A DNA stretch of 12,248 nt. Origin: Candidatus Levybacteria bacterium RIFCSPLOWO2_01_FULL_39_10 (GTDB taxonomy: Bacteria > Patescibacteriota > Microgenomatia > Levybacterales > UBA12049). Below are positions 10,751 through 12,248 of the stretch, piece after piece. How positions within the stretch are numbered: the stretch's first letter is position 1; every line of letters begins with the position of its first letter. The notes below the pieces were generated by a model. That model saw only the letters and a list, made by a program, of their open reading frames with translations, was not told the DNA's origin and did not search any database. A program made the position numbers and the translations under genes. The DNA lies in assembly GCA_001782515.1 (NCBI GenBank), contig MFOV01000025.1, positions 26,124 to 38,371 of the forward strand. The letters are read 5' to 3'.

Positions 10751-10779
10751 ATTTTACCATTTCAATGAACTAAACTCAA
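10751..10779 (-). promoter_or_regulatory. Promoter of tRNA-Arg
   Basis: Minus strand TTGAGT (10774-10779), 17-bp spacer ending in TGG, TAAAAT (10751-10756), 8 bp before the tRNA 5' end. It combines a -35 with a TGn-extended -10. Confidence 0.7.
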
Positions 10780-10795
10780 AATTCTAAGAAATCAT

Positions 10796-10815
10796 CCCTT
10801 CGACAGGCTCAGGGT
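10796..10815. repeat. REP-like unit
   Basis: CCCTTCGACAGGCTCAGGGT, with CCCT/AGGG arms. Its reverse complement matches the unit near 7833-7852 except for the two or three bases between CCCTGAGC and GTCGAA. The rest of the 10743-10921 gap holds the tRNA-Arg promoter and AT-rich DNA with no gene seen. Confidence 0.55.
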
Positions 10816-10921
10816 AAACATAGAGGACCCCAAGATTTTTAGCCCTGGGTAATGTATTAAGGCATATCACTCTCAACTGTATTGAACTTTACAATTTTTG
10901 AATACTCAGTTTTACAAATCA

Positions 10922-10930
10922 TGATATAAT
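10922..10930 (+). promoter_or_regulatory. Extended -10 box of hicBA
   Basis: TGATATAAT, 6 bp before the hicB ATG; no -35 at the right distance. Predicts a leaderless mRNA. Confidence 0.6.
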
Positions 10931-10936
10931 TTATTT

Positions 10937-11182
10937 ATGAAACAGAAGATTTTAAAATATGACGTAGTTTATGAAGAGCAGGAGGTAGGAGGATATACCG
11001 TAACGGTTCCTGCCCTTCCAGGCTGTATCAGCGAAGGTGATACTTTTGAAGAGGCAAAAACAAATATTTCAGAAGCAATTACTGCTTATCTTGAAAGTAT
11101 GGTAAGGCACGGAGAAAAAATTCCATCAAGAGATACAAATATATTAGTTGAGCAAATAAAAGTACAAAGACCAATTGTTTAA
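10937..11182 (+). CDS. hicB: HicB-family antitoxin
   Basis: An 81-aa protein with the partial RNase H-like HicB fold: YDVVYEEQEVGGYTVTVPALPGCISEGDTFEEAKTN-type order, that is, a strand pair, then the P-x-LPGC-x-(S/T)-x-G-x-(T/S) motif at 26-36, then the helix EEAKTNISEAITAYLES. It lacks a DNA-binding tail, as in the short HicB class. It neutralises HicA, encoded 4 bp downstream. Antitoxin-first order occurs in this family. Start set by the extended -10 box 6 bp before the ATG. Confidence 0.88.
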   Translation: MKQKILKYDVVYEEQEVGGYTVTVPALPGCISEGDTFEEAKTNISEAITAYLESMVRHGEKIPSRDTNILVEQIKVQRPIV

Positions 11183-11186
11183 TAGC

Positions 11187-11402
11187 ATGCCTGCTATAAA
11201 ACCGAAAAAACTTCTGAAAATTCTTAAGAGAAAAGGATTTTACATCGATCATCAGGTAGGAAGTCATATAGTGCTTCTTTCTAAAATCGATTTAACAAAA
11301 AGAGTGACTCTTCCTATGCATAATAAAGATTTAAAACCTGGTACTTTAGCTTCCGTTCTAAAACAGGCAGGCCTAGAAAGAAAAGATATCTTTAAAAATT
11401 AA
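11187..11402 (+). CDS. hicA: HicA-family mRNA interferase toxin
   Basis: A 71-aa protein with a dsRBD-like fold. KPKKLLKILKRKGFYIDHQVGSHIVL holds the family's G-S-H motif with catalytic His27, followed by VTLPMHNKDLKPGTLASVLKQAGL, which is also typical. It cleaves mRNA when free of HicB. ATG 11187 is 4 bp after the hicB stop, so translation is probably coupled; a TTG at 11175 overlapping hicB would add four residues and is less likely. All key positions are present, so the pair appears functional. Confidence 0.9.
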   Translation: MPAIKPKKLLKILKRKGFYIDHQVGSHIVLLSKIDLTKRVTLPMHNKDLKPGTLASVLKQAGLERKDIFKN

Positions 11403-11468
11403 TCCCAGCTTTTTTAGCTTCAAGATAATATATCAAATTATAACACCCCAAGATCGAGGTCGAACCTT

Positions 11469-11477
11469 TGGTATAAT
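11469..11477 (+). promoter_or_regulatory. Extended -10 box of the YdeI-like gene
   Basis: TGGTATAAT, 6 bp before the ATG at 11484, the same geometry as hicB. Confidence 0.6.
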
Positions 11478-11483
11478 ATCTTC

Positions 11484-12014
11484 ATGTTGGTAATCCATTT
11501 TAGCGTTCCCTTATTTAAAATCGGCTCATGGACTCTTCTTTTGCTTCCTAAGAGCGCAAGCATGAGGCTTCCATCGCGAGGCATGACAATGGTTAAGGGA
11601 ACCATCGATGGTTTTCCCTTTCAAGCCGCGCTCGAACCAGACGGTAAAGGAAGTCACTGGTTTAAGGTCGACGAAGCATTGTCTGATGCCGCTCGCATAG
11701 GCGTAGGCGACACTGCAAGGCTCGCGATTGAGCCAACTAAAGAATGGCCGGAACCCGAGGTGCCAGCGGATTTGAAGACCGCTCTAGCAACTACCCCACA
11801 GGTACAAAAACTATGGATGGATATCACGCCAATGGCGCGCTGGGACTGGCTCCGCTGGATAGGTTCTACCAAAAACCCGGAAACGCGAAGAAGGCGCATT
11901 GAGACGGCATTCTCGAAGTTTAAGAAAGGTGAACGAAGACCATGCTGTTTTAACCGTACTCTATGCACCGATCCGTATGTATCGAATAATGGAGTGCTCC
12001 TTGCGCCAAGTTGA
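11484..12014 (+). CDS. DUF1905 / YdeI (OmdA)-like protein
   Basis: A 176-aa protein. The N-terminal DUF1905 beta-barrel-like domain spans about 1-90 (FKIGSWTLLLLP, RGMTMVKGTIDGFPFQAALEPDGKGSHWFKV, GVGDTARLAIEP). The C-terminal helical YdeI/OmdA-type domain spans about 93-150 (VPADLKTALATTPQ, WDWLRWIGSTKNPETRRRRIE). A Cys-rich tail, RRPCCFNRTLCTD, is conserved in this subgroup. Proteins of this type have been linked to bacteriocin protection or stress, but the biochemical role is not established. The gene is markedly GC-richer than its neighbours, suggesting transfer from another lineage, yet it has the host-style promoter. Complete by length. Confidence 0.85.
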   Translation: MLVIHFSVPLFKIGSWTLLLLPKSASMRLPSRGMTMVKGTIDGFPFQAALEPDGKGSHWFKVDEALSDAARIGVGDTARLAIEPTKEWPEPEVPADLKTALATTPQVQKLWMDITPMARWDWLRWIGSTKNPETRRRRIETAFSKFKKGERRPCCFNRTLCTDPYVSNNGVLLAPS

Positions 12015-12135
12015 GATTATCGTATAACAAATAAGTCCGAACAACACTCGGCAAGCTACCCTCGAGTCAGATTCAGTGTTTGATTATTTAATTTGCTATC
12101 TTGAAATCCTCAAAAGCAAGTTGTATGTTTAAATA

Positions 12136-12248
12136 ATGCTAACAAAAACTGATCTAGACCAACTAGGAAAACTTGTACGTAAAGTTGTTCGAGAAGAGGT
12201 AGAGGCTGAGGTATCAAACGCTAAAACTGCAATTGAAAGTCAGGTCAG
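12136..12248 (+). CDS. Start of an alpha-helical (coiled-coil-like) protein, cut by the window edge
   Basis: ATG 12136 opens a frame that runs to the edge (37 full codons), beginning MLTKTDLDQLGKLVRKVVRE and continuing with charged heptad-like helix (EEVEAEVSNAKTAIESQV). Short proteins of this shape are common in CPR, but the function is unknown. A -10-like TATGTT (12124-12129) lies 6 bp upstream, matching the leaderless pattern. The preceding gap 12015-12135 shows no other feature. Confidence 0.6.
   Translation, partial: MLTKTDLDQLGKLVRKVVREEVEAEVSNAKTAIESQV

Noticed and set aside
10596..10787. Plus-strand ORF across tRNA-Arg (contains GNRTPNLVLRTHSLYPLSYRA)
   Set aside because: Antisense translation of tRNA-Arg; a known annotation artefact.
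11654..11968. 104-codon minus-strand ORF inside the YdeI-like gene
   Set aside because: Opposite-strand shadow in GC-rich coding DNA; the plus strand carries the recognised domains.

Overview
This looks like a chromosomal segment of a small-genome candidate-phyla (Patescibacteria/CPR) bacterium, probably of the Microgenomates kind. That placement is an inference. It rests on AT-rich DNA, TGA used as a stop (so not an SR1/Gracilibacteria-type code), tRNA genes without encoded CCA, near-absence of Shine-Dalgarno sites, REP-like palindromes, and a typical CPR gene set: an S11 D-Ala-D-Ala carboxypeptidase, an AI-2E-family permease, a LytR_C anchor protein, a collagen-like secreted protein, HicBA, and small GIY-YIG and HNH nucleases.

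Layout. 1-2100: an edge fragment of a leftward gene, then dacA-like (+) converging on a SAM methyltransferase (-) that follows tRNA-Gly(TCC). 2100-7115: a leftward accessory island. It holds an unrecognised gene, a gene fossil, a predicted ~71-nt small RNA (+) with a perfect sigma-70 promoter and an intrinsic terminator, a DUF3800 protein, a HEPN-like protein with an RX4H motif, a collagen-like secreted protein preceded by a 59-aa zinc ribbon, an orphan Ser/Thr-rich protein joined to a truncated REP-associated (Y1) transposase, and a nucleotidyltransferase-fold protein. 7170-7873: a rightward tRNA cluster, Leu(TAA)-Pro(TGG)-Gly(TCC), with several palindromes. Its tRNA-Gly is an exact inverted copy of the one near 2 kb, so the accessory island lies between inverted tRNA-Gly genes. 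7877-9611: an AI-2E permease and LytR_C protein operon (-). 9640-10779: a leftward tRNA-Arg/tRNA-His locus invaded by two nuclease genes. 10922-12248: hicB-hicA, a GC-richer YdeI/DUF1905 protein, and the start of a coiled-coil-like gene.

Three observations stand out. (1) The small RNA, the DUF3800 gene and the HEPN-like gene form a compact unit with a shared 10-bp repeat upstream of both proteins. It is a candidate for an undescribed defence or toxin-antitoxin-like system. (2) The tRNA-Arg/tRNA-His locus has a GIY-YIG gene bracketed by a 22-bp duplication of the tRNA-Arg 3' end, and an HNH gene lying between a tRNA-His 5' half cut at the anticodon and a complete, unusual tRNA-His. This suggests tRNA-targeting nuclease elements that leave or carry tRNA pieces. 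(3) Most host genes have a (TGn)TATAAT-like -10 box 6-8 bp before the ATG, which predicts leaderless mRNAs. The small RNA and the HNH gene instead have TTGACA-N17 promoters.

All family calls are from reading motifs by eye; no database search was run.
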